From positions 13,651,795-13,715,794 of the forward strand of contig NC_134280.1 in the NCBI RefSeq assembly GCF_949628215.1: a stretch of DNA of 64,000 bases, in the 5' to 3' direction. How positions within the stretch are numbered: the stretch's first letter is position 1; the number at the start of each line of letters is the position of its first letter. Positions 61,531-64,000 of the stretch are shown in pieces. Source of the DNA: Phalacrocorax aristotelis. Its lineage: Eukaryota > Chordata > Aves > Suliformes > Phalacrocoracidae. The notes beneath the pieces are model-generated. The model was not told where the DNA came from. It ran no database searches and saw nothing but the letters and a program-made list of their open reading frames with translations. The position numbers were made by a program, and so were the translations under genes.

Positions 61531-64000
61531 CTGAAAAAGAAACAGCGCAACGGTCAGTACTTAACCGAGAACAGGGTTTTGCAAACAGAGTTTTCTAATG
61601 CAGACAGTACTAGGGCTCCCTGGGCGTCCCAGGTAGTCTGTTGACATTTGAACCAAACTAAGAAATATTCACTGTCGCACCATGAGTCGCGCAGGTCTGG
61701 GCTGTCTAATCTGCTCTAGTCCTTAGTTTCGAACTTGAGACAAGATGCCCCAGTGTTATTTAAGAATCACTACTACTCATGACTAATAACTGCTGCTATA
61801 AAACCCACGTAGTGGATGAAGAACCCATTCTGTAATGGGCACTGATAGAAGAAACCACTGGAAAGGTCACACAGCCTACAGACTGTGAGGCAACAGGGGA
61901 TACAAACAGACGGAGGAACACCAAATCAATGTGGTGTCTGCCTATCGACTGAACCAACGAGCAAAGGAGCCTGGCGACGTGCTGACCAGGGTGACAGACA
62001 AGCAATGCTGGAGGAGAGATGACAAGTAGAGATGGAGAAAGGCTGAAAAAGGTGTCAGGTGTTAAGACCTCATCTGTGGTAGCAGAGGGGCAATTTTGTT
62101 CCGGGGTCTGTAAATATAGAAGAGCTGAGACCATGGCAACAGACCCTGGGGGACACGGGAGGGAGCCAGCAAGAGCAGAGGCGGGGTTAAAGCCCCACGC
62201 TACAAGCCAGCCCTTGTAGCAGCACTCTGGAGCAGCTGGGCTATGGCTGGCACTGCAGAAGGAAGGACGCAGCGGAGATCAGATGTGAGGCGATAACAGG
62301 ACTCCAAGTTTTAGCTGCATGGACAGAGTAAGAGACAGGGTGGCCAGCAGGGCTGTACAGGCGCTACACAAAGAGAAACAAAATGTTCTGGACAGCGCCC
62401 TAATGCAGCGGTTCAGAAAAAAAAGCAATGGCCAGATCACAAGCAACAGAACAGCACTGTGCACAGCAGCTGGCCCGAAGGAAAGCGCACACACCAAGCA
62501 GCGCTGCCAAACGACTTGCACAGTCAAAGGAAAAGCAACTTTTCCTCCTCCATTTAAAAAATCTTATAATATTTTTTTCTTATTGGCCAGAGTTAGGTTA
62601 GATGAGGTGCAACATCCCTTCAGGAAACTGCATTTCCTGCTTTAAACAATGTATTTGAAGAAACTGGGTTTTAGCCTGTCCAATGCACATTATACCTCTG
62701 CAGAGAAACGGTCTTGTTTATGCACCGCCCACGGCCACCTCCCATTCATTGGTCCGAGTTACAGCCACGCTGCACCGGGGCCCAACAGACCTAACCGAAC
62801 CAGGACGACTTAACTGCCGCCTTCTCAGAAATCCTGGTTGCATCCCAAAGAAGGAGGATCAACCTGACAGGCTCTCCTGCATTTTGATGTATAGAATCTA
62901 GCATTATTTAAAGAAGATCTATAGAAACTACATCTGAAAACTGTGAAGAATGACTTATCAAACAAGCCTTACTAAGAGTCACTTAAGTGTGTTTAGAAAG
63001 ATCTTTCAGTTAATAAAACAAGACTTCTGTTAAAAAAAAAAAAAGAGGCACTTAAAAATAAAAGCTTCAGGAAGCACAAGGTGAAAGTGCTCCGTGTGGC
63101 AGCTGTAACGAAAGAAGCACATGAAGCTGACAGACAGCTGCCCTTTGAACAGCATCCTCAAATCATGGTGCCTGCCTCAGTTGTGTGAGCTGTGACGTGG
63201 CAGCTGGGGACAGAGTCAGGCAAAGATTTGCACTTTGGACTCTGCCAAAGGAACCTGTGACAAAGATAAACAACCTTTACTGTAGAGTTTCAGACAACAG
63301 CACCCAATGGTACACATATAACCTCCCAAATTCAAACTATCCTCAGGCATCCTTGGGTATCACCACTGATGTCTTGCTAAGCTAGACACAATGTGTTTCA
63401 TAAGCAAAGACATACTAAGTTGACTTTCAGCCTCCGAAGACCCCACCTATTATGCAGACTCACATCAGCTAACAGCAGGCTGCAGCACACGCTGCCCCAA
63501 ACAGCTTTCTGAGCAGTTCCTGAACTCCATTTTGGACAGGGAGCAGAGGAAGCTGAGAGACCCTCTATCCCTGCTCTGGAGGCTACTGGCACTAGGCTTT
63601 GCTGGTTTTCCTTCCCTTCCCCACAGCGGAATAAAGGCTACAACTGAAAGCGCTTCTCCTGCTGCTAAACACAGTCTCATGCTTGGTGCCAGGAGAGACC
63701 ACAGAGAAGCTGGCACTGTGAAACAGCTGTTGTCCATGGGTAGGTGGCTGCCGCACAGTAAAAGGTTAGATGAAAAACTCAGTGAAAAACAGGTTTATCC
63801 AAGAGGTATTTCAAGTCCCGGGAGAACAGAGGAAAGGCATTGTGCAAGATAACGTTTGAAATACCTCAGACTAGGACAGGAGACTGCCCTCCATCGAACT
63901 TCCAGCTATCCCGCAGCTCTATTAACAGAGCTCGTGCCACCCCTTACCCCTCTCTTTGATAGGGTGGGCTGCTGAAGTGGTGCAAATCCCTTCCCTGCTT
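61531..64000 (-). other. TSN intron 2 (part), right edge of window
   Basis: No - strand segment resembling translin residues 1-53 was found, so coding exons 1-2 and the promoter lie beyond 64000. An A-rich run is at about 63030-63045. Nothing else is recognised. Confidence 0.7.

Noticed and set aside
1-64000. CRISPR arrays, bacterial operons, phage or toxin-antitoxin systems
   Set aside because: No regularly spaced repeats, no dense gene packing; the split genes and CR1 elements show vertebrate nuclear DNA.

Overview
The window looks like nuclear DNA of a bird, or less likely another sauropsid. It has vertebrate-type genes cut into short exons by long introns with GT/AG borders. A CpG-island promoter is present, and overall repeat density is low. 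There are two CR1 LINE 3' ends, and one of them finishes in the diagnostic ATTCTATG microsatellite. Several faint, very old SINE-like fragments are also visible. There is no sign of bacterial operons, phage or CRISPR arrays.

Two protein-coding genes are supported, and they are convergent (tail to tail). Gene 1, on the + strand, is a large Rho guanine nucleotide exchange factor with a DH-PH module. Six coding exons (36217-37822, 43692-43866, 44638-44842, 45285-45907, 47642-47787, 48639-49434) join with matching codon phases into one reading frame. Two candidate 5' beginnings also fit the frame. One is a first exon inside a CpG island (ATG at 3857) plus a 42-nt second exon (4408-4449), giving 1212 residues. 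The other is an exon with a perfect Kozak ATG at 34456, giving 1187 residues. I recognise the DH-PH architecture and a PLEKHG-like tail but not the exact orthologue. Gene 2, on the - strand, is translin (TSN). Its last four coding exons (61434-61530, 60517-60632, 59748-59827, 59159-59395) encode residues 54-228 of a 228-residue protein, and exons 1-2 lie beyond the right edge.

Layout. 1-3380 is non-coding upstream DNA with a reverse-strand CR1. 3380-4290 is a CpG island with GC boxes, a GCCGA pentamer repeat and an RFX X-box-like motif, followed by candidate exons 1-2. 4450-36216 is a long intron if the CpG-island exons belong to gene 1. It holds a CR1, ancient SINE-like pieces, a possible CRE/CCAAT/TATA promoter near 21.3 kb and candidate alternative exons. 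36217-49434 is the body of the RhoGEF gene. 49435 to about 58180 is its 3' UTR and intergenic DNA. 58182-64000 is the TSN 3' UTR, its four 3' exons, and its introns.

Functionally, the first gene should control actin or ciliary Rho GTPase signalling at membranes through DH-catalysed nucleotide exchange. The second makes a subunit of the translin-TRAX (C3PO) nucleic-acid complex. Nothing in the sequence ties the two beyond being neighbours. All splice models rest on reading frame and consensus sites; no transcript data were available.
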